Shown: one piece after another, positions 12,221-23,221 of the stretch | Layout of the letters: every line of letters begins with the position of its first letter | Position numbering within the stretch: position 1 is the first letter of the stretch | DNA from: Carposina sasakii | Lineage: Eukaryota; Arthropoda; Insecta; Lepidoptera; Carposinidae | Reading direction: 5' to 3' | Assembly (NCBI GenBank): GCA_014607495.2 | Contig: CP053163.1 | Location: 6,924,716-6,988,715, forward strand | DNA length: 64,000 nt | Made by a program: the position numbers and the translations under genes | The notes under the pieces: generated by a model | The model's database searches: none | What the model was told of the DNA's origin: nothing | The model's input: only the letters and a program-made list of their open reading frames with translations

Positions 12221-12341
12221 CCCTCGATGGAAAGTTTGGTTATTTACCTTAAATCGGTGTAATAGTCACAACTTTACGAGCAGAAAAAATGCTTATCTAA
12301 AGATATACAAATTTACATAATTAGATGAGAGATTGAAATAA

Positions 12342-12349
12342 TATATAAA
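12342..12349 (+). promoter_or_regulatory. Candidate TATA box of esterase gene 2
   Basis: TATATAAA lies 67 bases before the start codon of gene 2, leaving room for a short 5' UTR. Position and match are good; transcription start evidence is lacking. Confidence 0.45.
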
Positions 12350-12415
12350 ACGCGTATTTCAAGGTTCCAACTGTGACACTGCAGATGTGTCCTTTTTAAT
12401 AATTATAAAATAATA

Positions 12416-14969
12416 ATGTTTCTGTTTATTTTATTTTTATATATAATACAGTATGTTTCTTGTAATGTTTCTGTTAAAACAAATGTGGGCATAATCGAAG
12501 GAGTCGAAGCTACGAATGGGAACTACACTATGTTTATGGGTATCCCATACGCTACAATTGATCCTGCAAATCCATTTGGGGTAAATAGCATTTCGAATAT
12601 ATTTTTGCAATAAATTTAAATCTATGAAAATTTACCTATGAAAATCCATAAATATAAAGTAGGTAGGTTACTTATAATAATTTTCTAGCAACACATTGGC
12701 CGCATTCAGTTTAGATTTTATTAGAGATGTAGTAGTAATAACTCATTATAAATGAGACGAATAAGTACTTAAGTAGATTTGTTACACTTATTTCTAAGAG
12801 GTTAATTTCTATTTAAATTATGTTTTTTTTTCAGGAGGCTATTCCGTTTCCAAAATTTAAGAATGGATTCCAAGCGTTCAATGACTCGGCAGTTTGTCCA
12901 CAAAGAGTAGAATATACCAATAGAATATCAGGCGATGTAGAAAACTGTTTACACGTCAATATCTACGTCCCAAAGACGGCGAGCAGATTGAACAAACTGC
13001 CTGTTCTTGTATCAATTCATGGCGGTCGATTTGTTTTCGGTTTTGCTGGAAGATACCAATTTGGACCCAAATATCTAGTTAGTCATGATATAATTTTAAT
13101 AACATTGAATCATCGGCTTGGTATTTATGGTTTTATGTGTTTAGATATTCCTGAAGTATCTGGAAATCAAGGTCTTAAAGATCAACAAGTTGCTTTGGAA
13201 TGGATCTATAATAACATAGAATACTTTGGAGGTGATAATAAATTGATAACTATTTTTGGACAGAGTTCTGGTTCTATGTCTATCGACTTACATCTACAAT
13301 CACCTTATGATAAATTATACAGTAAAGTAATTTTTCAAGGAGGCACATCGCTAGTTCCAGGCATGGTAGCGGATGGAGACGCAACTGTGCCGCTAAGAAT
13401 AGCTGAATACCTTGGCTTCATTACCACAGATGTTAGAAAAGCTCTTACTTTCCTTTATGGAGTTGACACAGTATCGCTAGTAGAAGCAACAGAGAAACTG
13501 AATATAATTTTATGGCCATGCGTGGAAAAAGATTTTGGACAAACAAGATTTATCAGTGATTATCCAATCAACCAAAATGTAACTAAAGTAAAAGGTGTCG
13601 ATGTTTTAATGGGCAACACTGACATGGAAGCGCTCATTGACATAAGACAATTATCTCCACAAGATTTCTATTCATGGACTCCATTTGATATATTATTGAA
13701 TACAGCATTTAACTTTGAAGCAGAGAGATTGACCGAAATGAAAAGAATTGTTCGCCAATTTTACATTGGTGATAAGGTTATAACACCTGAATTATGGCGT
13801 GAATTGACATATTTTTATAGTGATCTAGAATTAGGATATCCGACAATCAGGACTATGAAGAAGCTTGAGGATGGTGGTTCTCGTAACATATTCCTTTATA
13901 TTTTTTCTTATACAGGGCACCGGAATTATGTAAAAATAAAACAAAATATAACATATTCAGGTGCTGCGCATAATGATGATATTGGATATTTATTTGATGT
14001 GTCATTCTTTCCCGATTATATAACAGTTGAAGATCAATTGACGATTGACAGGATGACAACTATGTTCAGCAACTTTGTTAAATATGGGTGAGTTGATAAT
14101 TCGACAAAGAAAATATTGTATGTATGTAATTATTTTGTTCTAAAAATCCTTGTTGCAGTTATTTTGGAACCAATATTTATAAAATATATAGTTATAGTGA
14201 TTTACTAAGCTTAAAATCGACTGAAAAGTGAAAATAGTTTCCTATCCACAACTTTAATATCCAAAACCTATCCACCATTAACATACTACTCATTTCACGT
14301 ATGATGATCTCCGACCGAATTTCGGCCAGGACGACCAATCTCTACGGAGATTGGCCAGGTACTCAGGAGATATTATAGTGCACAAGTGTGTGCGCAAACA
14401 CAGATGCACTCTCTATTCCGTTACTCTCATAGTCCGATGGGATGGAAAGCCGACACGACCGGAGAGAGATCAGGCGTAGGACCAACGGTTTTACGTGCTT
14501 TCCGAGGCACGAGTTAAGTGATAATTTGCAACATTAAAATCTACATGAAATAAATTCATTGGTACAGGCCCATGACTGGGATCGAACTTACGCCTCCCGC
14601 TTGGAAGGTGCACGTCTTAACCACTGGGCTATCACCGCTTTTTTACACGTAGTTATACTAGTAGATACGTATAGTAGTAGGTACTTACCTATAATATTCC
14701 AATTTTACAGGAATCCTACACCGAACACTACAGATCTCATCCCAGTGACGTGGCTGCCAGCTACAAGCAAGTTAATGCATTATTTAAACATAGATTCCAA
14801 TCTGACCACAGGAATGAGACCATTCCACGACAGATATGCCTTTTGGGAATTATTCTATATGCTGAACAAAGAGTATGAAAAAGGTTACAGGGCAAATAGT
14901 GCGCACCAAATTGCATCGAATATCCTAACCTCATGTGTAGTTGTTGTTATTTACTTATTTGTTTATTAA
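12416..14969 (+). CDS. Carboxylesterase-type alpha/beta hydrolase, gene 2 (3 exons)
   Basis: Exons 12416-12580, 12835-14087 and 14711-14969 join at GT/AG sites to 558 residues. The first two exons have exactly the lengths of gene 1 (165 and 1253 nt) and the same intron phases. Residues 1-16 form a hydrophobic leader ending VSC. The triad is complete: Ser199 in GQSSG, Glu320 in NTDME, and His433 in GAAHNDDIGYLF. Two oxyanion-region features are unusual: the usual small residue after HGG is Arg (HGGRF), and the residue after the nucleophile is Ser rather than Ala. These may alter substrate range or rate. The C-terminus ends in a strongly hydrophobic run (CVVVVIYLFVY), again suggesting a membrane or GPI anchor. 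Intron 2 is 623 bp against 120 bp in gene 1 because a SINE has inserted. The substrate is unknown. Confidence 0.92.
14307..14637 (-). repeat. tRNA-derived SINE, copy B, inside esterase intron 2
   Basis: The head at 14637-14570 has A-box-like TAGCCCAGTGG and B-box GTTCGATCCC. The body matches 5171-5450 closely and continues into the TTTCGGCCAGGACGACCAAT block seen at 3141. It is inserted antisense to the gene and accounts for most of the length difference between intron 2 of the two paralogues. Confidence 0.8.
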
Positions 14970-15032
14970 TATATTACATATATTATAGTTAATAGTGTAA
15001 GTAGGAAATATTTCAATACTCAGAAAAATGTA

Positions 15033-15126
15033 AATAAATGAAGTACCAGTCAGTTTCTCTATGAATTTTCATTTCTAAGAACGAAAATATTTATTAGAAT
15101 AAAATATATGTAAATTGTGAAATAAA
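15033..15126 (+). terminator. Polyadenylation signals of esterase gene 2
   Basis: AATAAA occurs at 15033-15038, 15098-15103 and 15121-15126, that is 64 to 157 bases after the stop codon. The first or second would give a normal short 3' UTR. Confidence 0.55.
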
Positions 15127-15526
15127 AAAAATCGGATTTATTCGTTTTCACTATTTTGTTTGTCTTAATTTACATTTGTTTTTCTTTAGTATGAAATATC
15201 ATAGTTTTGTATGGGATGTGTAACTTTCATTATTTTATTTAACCTAACCAACCATGTGCTACATCTTTGTAAAATTAGTTACGATGGCTTTGTTTTTTAT
15301 TTGTTTAATGTTTATTGTACTTACTACCAGCACTTGCTATTATCTGTGTTGCTAGATTGTCATAGGCTTTTTATCTGAACACCTTATTTAACTTTTTAAG
15401 CCAATTAGAAAACCAAGAGACCAAGGTAAACATTGCAAGCAAGGCCAGGCCTTAAAATAAGAGATTCGAAATAAAAAGATGATGTGTTTAGTTTGACATT
15501 CCAAAGTATAACACAGAAGTAGATAC
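15127..15526. other. No recognised feature
   Basis: AT-rich spacer between the gene 2 polyadenylation signals and the large inverted repeat. Nothing supportable was seen. Confidence 0.45.
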
Positions 15527-16144
15527 ATAAAATTTAGGTAAAAAAACCTTTTTAAAAACAAGCTTTTATTTAAATGCGCTAAAAAGAAAAAAAAAAAACT
15601 TTTACACTAAAACTTTTACTGTTAATTTATAACGTCATTTCAAATTTAACACATTTGACACAATTTATATGTTATAAAAGCTTGTCGCGACATTTAAGTA
15701 CTCGTATTTACGTTCTTACTTTTAAATGTTTATTAGGCAGCATCTTTGTGTTGATGTTTCAGATTTTCCCATATTGTTCCCACGCATATCGAAGAAATAT
15801 CCGTCGACCCTTCCAGAGCTTCGTGTAGAAGAGTAAGAGAGTAATATACAACAGGGTTCGCCCCGGTGCCCCGAGGTGGTATGTTCACGACATCATGTCA
15901 TCATGCCACTCAGTCCTCGGCACGGCCTCACCTTGACTTATTAAAAATTTAAAACTAAGAAAGTAAATACGAGTACTTAAATGTCGCGACAAGCTTTTAT
16001 AACATATAAATTGTGTCAAATTTGTTAAATTTGAAATGACGTTATAAATTAACAGTAAAAGTTTTAGTGTAAAAGTTTTTTTTTCTTTTTAGCGCATTTA
16101 AATAAAAGCTTGTTTTTAAAAAGGTTTTTTTACCTAAATTTTAT
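15527..16144. mobile_element. Foldback element: 208-bp inverted repeats around a 200-bp centre
   Basis: 15527-15735 and 15937-16144 are reverse complements of each other with only scattered differences (for example ATAAAATTTAGGTA at the left end, TACCTAAATTTTAT at the right; GTCGCGACATTTAAGTACTC in the middle of the arm). The centre 15736-15936 is GC-richer and has no coding frame. Long arms with a short non-coding centre fit a non-autonomous foldback DNA transposon. Target duplications are not clear. Confidence 0.75.
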
Positions 16145-16244
16145 TTTATACTTTTTAGTTTTCACCTGGTAAGTTCCTAAGTCTGTTCATCTCATTCAAC
16201 GCATCATTATTTTCAACTCAATTGCTTAAAAATATCTGTTTCAA

Positions 16245-16556
16245 AATAGATTTTCAAGTTTTAGAAGTCCGCCATATTGGATTAAGAGTGACGTCACATT
16301 TTTTTCGAGTTACTCTCAGCTAGCCCTTTAATTTGATACCCATATTGTAGGAATGCATTAAAAATAATTGGTCCGCCATTGTGGGTATGCCGCCATGTTG
16401 GATTTAGAATGACGTCACACTGTTAATCATGCATTGTCATCCGAACTGAACGTGCTCACCAAATTTCAGCCCAATCGGTTGAGGGCAAGTGCCTTAAAAT
16501 TGAGTTGTAAGATTTCACCCGAACAAACATACATTGCAAGTTAAATAAAAGCTTGT
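16245..16556 (+). repeat. Dispersed repeat with duplicated GCCATNTTGGAT motif
   Basis: GTCCGCCATATTGGAT followed by GTGACGTCACA recurs about 130 bases later as GCCGCCATGTTGGAT with ATGACGTCACA. The tail ACAAACATACATTGCAAGTT is typical of degenerate LINE 3' ends in insect genomes. No coding frame. Confidence 0.45.
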
Positions 16557-17050
16557 AAAAATAATGTGATTGATTGTTTTGATCAAATAACTTAACATAA
16601 GCTATTGGTGTATATCTGAAGAAAAAAAAATTCGGCGCAGTCCTTGTCTATCTGACTTTTTTGTTTTAGGCAATTGTTATTAGATTATGTTTTTCTCTCT
16701 CTGCTTTGTTGGTCTTTGGAGAAAAGGCGTAAAAGACCTTTGAATTTACATGTCCCAATATTACGATCGTTATGTATTGGTTGTATTTGAAGCGTATAAT
16801 CCAGTTACAACTATATATTCATGGCATACATTGACTGAGTAATTGCCACAGCAGCGCAGCGTCGCTCGTGTCGCATCAGTCCTGATTGCAGCAAACATTA
16901 TTGTCGTTAATGGACAAATCGATTATTCCTCTCGCTTGATACATCGATATGTTCAGTCTGTTTTCTTGATTAGTTATGATATCAATCTAGGTGATAAACA
17001 TATATTTCTTTGGCTACTTTTTGTTTAGGTGATAAACATATATTTAAACT
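16557..17050. other. No recognised feature
   Basis: Includes a short direct repeat (TAGGTGATAAACATATATTT at 16989 and 17026). A 61-codon frame at 16843 begins with TTG and has no recognisable domain. Confidence 0.4.
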
Positions 17051-17310
17051 GCAGCGAATAGGCTCCGAAACTACAGGACCGATTTCAAAAATTCACCGTT
17101 AGAATCCTTATTGGACCCAGATGAACATAGGCTATAGGGTTTCGCATAATTTCCACTGGGCTGGAATAAATATGAATTAAAGACATTTTTTTTACCATTT
17201 GACGCATGGAGGTATAAGTTTGACATACACCATAGAATAACAAGTCACCAGAAGGAGTTTTGTTTCAGGATGATATACCCGCCGATTGTTGCCAAATCGA
17301 TAAAATTTCA
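17051..17310 (+). repeat. Repeat copy 1, internally deleted version of 17433-17930
   Basis: It begins GCAGCGAATAGG and ends CCGATTGTTGCCAAATCGAT like the copy downstream, and the blocks match in order. At least four stretches present in the downstream copy are missing here, so it is about half the length. Confidence 0.65.
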
Positions 17311-17432
17311 TCATTTGGGCTTCAAAAAAGGGAATTTATTACTTATCTATGACACAACTAATATTATAAAGAGGTAAACTTTGATGAAAAAATGATTGTT
17401 TGTATACACAGTTTGTTTGAAAAAGGTTTTTT

Positions 17433-17930
17433 TGCAGCGAATAGGTAAAACAAACCTCCGAAACTGTATTTTAAGGAACAGGACCGATTTCAAAAATTCA
17501 CCGTTAGCATCCAATCCTTATTATTATTGTACAAAATTGACCCAGCAAAAATGAACATAGGCTATAGGGTTTCGCAATGAATTTATTTTGAAATGTTATA
17601 ATTTCATATATAACATTATAAATGTGAAAGTAACTCTGTCTGTCTCGCTGCCTACTGGCCATTTACTGGAATAAATTTTCTCTGCGTAGCTTTGGGTGGA
17701 CCCAGAATTAAAGACATTTTTTTTACCATTTGACGCATGCTACCGAGGTGGCAGATAAGTTTGACATATCGTTCACCATAGAATGGAAAAACTTGTGCAA
17801 GTTAAATCACTAAATAGCAGAAGGAGTCATCAATGACAGATGTATTCCGGTTAGTGAAGTAAAAACTACTCAAAAATCCCGAATCTTCCGCTCATCTTAC
17901 CCGCCGATTGTTGCCAAATCGATAAATATT
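17433..17930 (+). repeat. Repeat copy 2, longer version
   Basis: Direct repeat of 17051-17310 with extra segments, including a TCTGTCTGTCTCGCTGCC block near 17637. Non-coding; family unknown. Confidence 0.65.
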
Positions 17931-18289
17931 ATCAGTTTTTTAGATACAGTAAATAGGATGTAAAAATTTGCATTTACATACTAAAAAGTTGCATTTATAT
18001 TCAAAAGTGCCAAATGCGTGATCACGGGTTCTGGGAATTTCTTATTCTGTGACGTACAGATGACATGACACAACATGACAGATGAAATTTGTTTTTGTTT
18101 GTTTGGTATATCCCGAAGAAAGAGCATGAGGAATACAGCATCCATCCATACAGCCATTGTTTTTAGTACTGATGATTTCTGAATTTGTGATGGATAATAA
18201 CGATGATGAATTGAAACGTCGGGAAAATCCTCAAAAACGAGTGTAAAATTAGTCAAAATCAAAAAGAATTGCGAAAACAACATACCTAA
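17931..18289. other. No recognised feature
   Basis: A 100-codon minus-strand frame (17981-18283) has no recognisable domain and lies directly against a LINE 3' end. Not called a gene. The words GAAACGTCGGGAAAATCCTC here recur in reverse orientation near 33352-33380, which indicates an old repeat. Confidence 0.4.
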
Positions 18290-19003
18290 TAATAATAATA
18301 AAATTCTTTATTGCACATTTAAACAGTGTACATGGGCGAACTTAATGCTATGTAGCATTCTCTACCAGTTAACCACTTTTTCTGGCGAGAAAGTGTAGGT
18401 AGTGCAATGGAGCAAAAACAAATTGAAAATAAAAATAAAAATTATGGATAGGTAAGTACATAAACATAAATATTAAGGTACCAATTTTAAAAAGGAAATG
18501 GAAAATAAAAATATCGATACATAAACCGGTTATACGATAATCTGGTTCTGGACTCTCATGTAGTGCTCAGTTACTCTCGACTTGAATACCTCCACAGTAG
18601 AAGACTCTCGAATCCTTACTGGTAGATTATTTCACAAGCGAACAGCAGTGGCAGTAAAAGAGTCAGAATACAGAGCAGCATTGCGCTCGGGCTCACGGAG
18701 GGTTTTGTTGCGGCTAGACCGGAGTAGTCTATCGCAGGAGGAGAAGAACTCGAAACGTTCGGAAATGTATTTGGGAGCAATAGGAAGGTTCAGGATATTG
18801 AAGAAGAAGGAAAGAAGGTGAAGATTACGTCGATGTCTAATATTGAGCCAGTTTAGTTGTGCACGATATTGGGATATGTGGTCATATTTACGTAGTCCAA
18901 ATATGTAGCGAATGCACATGTTGAGTAGACAGTCCAGCTTATCTAATAGTTCCTCTGTAATATCTGGGTAGATATTATCTACATGACCCCTACATGACCC
19001 CAC
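18290..19003 (-). pseudogene. Jockey/CR1-type LINE 3' end: C-terminus of reverse transcriptase
   Basis: On the minus strand 19003-18632 encodes the tail region after the RT thumb: a KLDCLLNMCIRYIFG segment, then HISQYRAQLNWLNIRHRR and, close to the end, a run of Arg-rich residues. Just beyond 18640 the conserved Trp-Asn-Asn-Leu-Pro region continues in the same orientation but is interrupted by a stop and a shift. The element ends in an AATAAAGAATTTT sequence and an ATT microsatellite tail (18289-18300). No RT catalytic core remains upstream of 19003, so this is a dead 5'-truncated copy. Confidence 0.8.
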
Positions 19004-19039
19004 GAAGAAACGGACACATACAAATAAATTTTATATTTC

Positions 19040-19975
19040 ACAAGTAAATTACACCCACGCCCTTTTGGTGTTTATGTTCGTTAGTTAGGGGTGTAAGAGA
19101 GTACGGAAGGATTTCCCTAAATTCCCATGGGAACGGGGCAGACAGGAATTCCAAATTTTTACCGAAATTTCCACTGTACCAGAATAAAAGCTTATTCAAT
19201 AAGTATAAAAATAAACCGTTTGACGTACACAGATGAAATTTGGTGTGTATGTTTATTAGGGGGTGTAAAAGAGCATTAAGAACTGGTTTCCCGAAATTCC
19301 CATGGAAACGGCACAAACAGGAATTTCAAGTTTTTACGAAAACCACATAACATATAGACATGAAATATGACAGGTATATTCGGTGTAAGAAAGAACTGAG
19401 AACATATTTCCCGAAATTCCCACTGGAACGAAACAAACTGGAATACAAAATTTTAAAGAAAACCTATGAAGTTGAAATCGAAGATGTTTGTTCATTATGA
19501 ACTGCTAGGGAGCACAAAGAACGGATTTCCCGTAATTCCCACGGGAACTGGACAAAAGGGAATTCCCAATTTTAACGAAAACCAGTTGACACAATATAAT
19601 GATGAAATTTGGTAGGGAGTGTGAGGAGGCACTGAGAACGTATTTCTCTAAATTTCCATCTGAACGGGACAAACGGGAATTCCATTTTTTACGAAAACCA
19701 CTATAAATATAAAGCAGAAATCGGGCATGTATATTAGTTAGGGAGTGCGAGGAAGCACTAAGAACGGATTTCCCGAAATTCCCACGGGAACGGGACAAAC
19801 GGGAATTCCTAATTTTTACGCAAACCACTTGACACATAATGATGAAATATGACAGGTATATTCGGTAGGGAGTGTAAGGAAGCACTGAGCAGATATTTTC
19901 CGAAATTGCCACGGGAACGGGACAAACGGAAATTCCAAATTTTAGAGGATATGTACCGAAGCGAAGCGAGGGCGG
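19040..19975. repeat. Tandem array, about 120-bp unit, seven decayed copies
   Basis: A core of the form TTTCCCGAAATTCCCACGGGAACGGGACAAACGGGAATTCC appears in variant form near 19109, 19285, 19403, 19523, 19640, 19767 and 19892. Most spacings are 117 to 127 bases. The core contains the self-complementary piece TTCCC...GGGAA. The array ends at GAAGCGAAGCGAGGGCGGGC. A single orphan core in reverse lies near 34685. Open frames across it are by-products of the periodicity. Confidence 0.75.
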
Positions 19976-20384
19976 GCCACTAGTTTAGGTATATAGCCGT
20001 AAATATTAAATTTAACTGAAGAAAACTATTATATAAAATAATACCGAAGTACCTTTTTGTAAGGTGTCGAACGGCCATGTGCCGCCCACTGGTACTTAGC
20101 ACTGCACTTTATGTCCCACGTGGTAGGAGGTGAGCCTAACGCTGCTTTTCGAGAACAAATACTACAATCTAGCTAAAGAATCCAATACGAATTGTTCCCG
20201 AGTCATCATAAACAGGCATTTTAAGTCTTGTTTACTCGTAAGTTAAATCCAGAATTAAATCTACAAATAGGACGTTATGCTTTTCAAGTAGAATAAATAC
20301 ATTAATAATCATTATATAATTATTATTGATTTAAGTAGCTAATGTACATTTACTCCAGTTATACCTCCTCCAGCTATAAGCTCC
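19976..20384. other. No recognised feature
   Basis: Spacer between the tandem array and the next LINE remnant. Nothing supportable. Confidence 0.4.
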
Positions 20385-21487
20385 TCGGCCTTTATTTATT
20401 TAGACACACTTACAGAACATACATTAAGAGCAACAATAAAGTCACGTACAACTAAAAATCTGATGTATGTGCCAATTATAAGTGTGCTATGCTACATCAT
20501 TCACAGAGAATATTATAGTGGAGTGTGTTTCATCAAACAGCTCCCCTAGGCAAGGGCGCCAGCTACTATATGTATGACTACACCATCTGTGTCACTGCAT
20601 ACAATAAATGTTAGTTGCAAAATCAGGCATAGGAGCTATTTCATGAAACTCACCCCAGATTGAAAACTAAAAAGAGTTACAAAAATAAAAAGAGCCAATA
20701 CTTGAACATGCATATTTATGTGCCTACAGCTAACTTCAAAAACCCCCACTATAGACACTTCCCCAACACTCCCCGCATAACAGAAATCGAGTTCCAAAAA
20801 ATATCAATGTCCATATTATTGGACTTCAGTATTCCCATGACACGATTGTAGCTACTGCACAGTCTTTTTATCGGACAGGATGACCCCAAATTTGTCCTAG
20901 AGGGAGGGATGTGGAACAGTGACTTGACCTGAAAGCGTGGACGGGAACGAAGAACAGAGATGTGGATATCACGCAAAAAATCACTGCAGTCGATTTGACC
21001 ACCGATCAATTTTACCAATAGGATTATGTCATGAGATTAACGTCTGTTGTGCAATGTCTGCATCCCAAAAAACTTTAGCCTTCGATCATTAGGGCATCTG
21101 TGGGAGATATTGGTGATATAAAGTGGCGGGTAAATGCGCGTTGGATACTCTCTATACGTGAAGAGTGATTAAGGTATATTCTAAGTGACTTCGAACCAAA
21201 GCGTTGTAGAGTATCATTCTAGTCGATATTTTATTAAAGGATTTTGCACTTCTTCTTAAAAATCCAAACATTTGTGCAGCCTTACCAACAATGCCATCTA
21301 TATGTGGTCTGAAACTCAGCTTGCCATCCAAAAGCACTCCCAAGTCCCGCACTTGAGTAACTTCTCCCAGTCTTTCGCCGTCAATGTAATATGTTGAGGG
21401 TAACACACATCTCTTTCGCGAAAATGTAATATGGCAACACTTTTTTGAGTTTATACTGTTTGTATACTTATTAGTTATTAACCTCAA
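20385..21487 (-). pseudogene. Jockey-type LINE remnant: RT C-terminal region in two frames
   Basis: Minus strand 21487-21152 encodes the end of the palm and the thumb: the conserved VRDLGVLLDGKLSF segment, then HIDGIVGKAAQMFGFLRR and an LVRSHLEY block. The reading then shifts and continues at 21018-20749 as the post-thumb region, ending in DIDIFWNSISVMRGVLGK. After the stop there is about 350 bp of 3' UTR with an AATAAATAAA signal near 20395. Stops and a frameshift make it non-functional; the 5' part, including the YxDD motif, is absent. Confidence 0.8.
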
Positions 21488-21499
21488 TCAATAGGTTAT

Positions 21500-22720
21500 T
21501 ATTTCTATAATAATGAGGGGTATCGATTTTCTCTCGTCAACCTCTGAAATGGATAAAGACTTAATTCCGGGAGCTTTTTTTCTAAGGGGTCAAAACGTTT
21601 CGAAAATAATAGATTCTCCTCATCATCATAAACAATTTAATTTTTTTCATGGAAGCACACCTGGGGAAGTTTAGTATCTGGTTCCCAACATATTTAGGTC
21701 CAAAGCTGAGTTATCAGATTGCGTTTTTGCATAAATCCGCGTAGGCGCAACAAACATTTTTTTATGAAAAAAAAATTAGTTAAAAAGTACCTATTAAAAC
21801 CAACACTAACACTGCACACCATACATTTCGCGGGATAAAGTCACCAAAAAAGAAATCAAAAAATTTAAATCGTTTCCCAGCAATTTTTTGACGTGAAACG
21901 TCTTTAAAATCGCGCCGACACATACGGGTACCAGGTTTAAAAACTGGACCGTAACGAAAAGGTCTATATCATCGTACCTTAATAATTAAAAAACTATTGG
22001 TCTTAGAAACAAAAATGTGGTGTAAATATTTCACTTATATAGTCAGCTCGCTGTTATGACATTGAGTTCGTGTCGGGGTCAAGCGGGGCGGCGGGGGAGG
22101 GATACTGCGATAACTGTGCGAAACCGGCGCTCGCGCTTGTTTCTATTCAGTGTAACTCGTGACTCCGACTTTATAGCGTGGTGATTCTTTCGTGTGTTTG
22201 TCAAGTTTATTTGAACCGATTGATTTATACAAAAATAAGTGTAATTTGGACAGTATTTATATCTATACTAATATTATAAAGCTGAAAAGTTTGTTTGTTT
22301 GTTTGTTTGAACGCGCTAATCTCAGGAACTACTGGTCTGATTTGAAAAATTCTTTCAGTGTTAGATAGCCCATTTACCAAGGAAGGCTACAGTCTATACA
22401 ACAACCTGCCCGGCTTCGCACGGGTACAACGCCCCCTCACGCGGACGAAGTCGTGGGCGGCTGCTATTTAAAATAACCAGAAAGTGACAATAAATATATA
22501 AACATTTGCTATGTATTTTATGTTTCTATTACGTACCTGTTCTTTTTTTATTAAAATACTTAAAACAGCGTCCATCTTGTTTTCATTTCAATCTTTTACT
22601 TTAAAAGCGATTCGCTAACATAGACGTTTCACGTTAAAACCAACGGCCGTGTGCCCCGACACAGCCCCACCCGCTTTTTTGGCATGAACTTACTTTATTT
22701 GATATATATAGAGTGCGTAT
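21500..22720. repeat. Composite repeat block, probably a decayed element with a nested copy
   Basis: GACGTGAAACGTCTTTAAAA near 21890 and GACGTTTCACGTTAAAACC near 22623, together with GTCGGGGTCAAGCGGGG near 22075 and CCCCGACACAGCCCC near 22655, suggest a decayed inverted structure. The left part resembles 1-92 and 25010-25150. The repeat at 22263-22460 is nested in the middle. A GC-rich stretch at 22060-22145 is the only CpG-rich piece. Confidence 0.4.
22263..22460 (+). repeat. Dispersed LINE-tail-like repeat
   Basis: ACTAATATTATAAAGCTGAA, a GTTT run, then CGCGCTAATCTCAGGAACTA and finally GCGGACGAAGTCGTGGGCGG. This is the arrangement seen at 7960, 11585 and 51282 but less decayed. Confidence 0.6.
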
Positions 22721-23215
22721 CTCTCCTAAACTGTAGCAACGACTAAATACTCTGTATGTATGTAAAAGTAGATCCCTAAACAACCTACAAAAAATATAGT
22801 AAGTAGACGATAGTCGATTTTAGTTAATGAAATCCTTAAATTAAATTAATATGTGATGAGAAATTAAAAATGGCCGCTGTATACGTAGGTATACACATAT
22901 GTAACTACATATTATGCCAAGTGAGTATTTTATATTAATTATATTACACTCTTCCCCTTTGTTCCAATCGAACGCGTAACGAGGGCATTGTAAGATAAAA
23001 TAAGTAGATCATTATGATGAATATTATGATCAGTACTATAGTATTTATTGTTATTATTTTTTTGAAATAAAAAAGTAAACGGCCAAGTGAGATATTTAAG
23101 GAATGTTATTATACTTAATACTGTATTTTTGAAATCCGATGGCGTCGGTGAGACAATCATAATGGATCTTAGGAGCTACCAAACAAAGTAATATTTTATA
23201 AAATGAAATGTATAA
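22721..23215. other. No recognised feature
   Basis: AT-rich spacer; no supportable gene or repeat. Confidence 0.4.
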
Positions 23216-23221
23216 ATAATA

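Noticed and set aside
19505..19912. A 135-codon minus-strand protein with internal repeats
   Set aside because: The repetition is that of the 120-bp DNA array; the frame is open because several units are near multiples of three.
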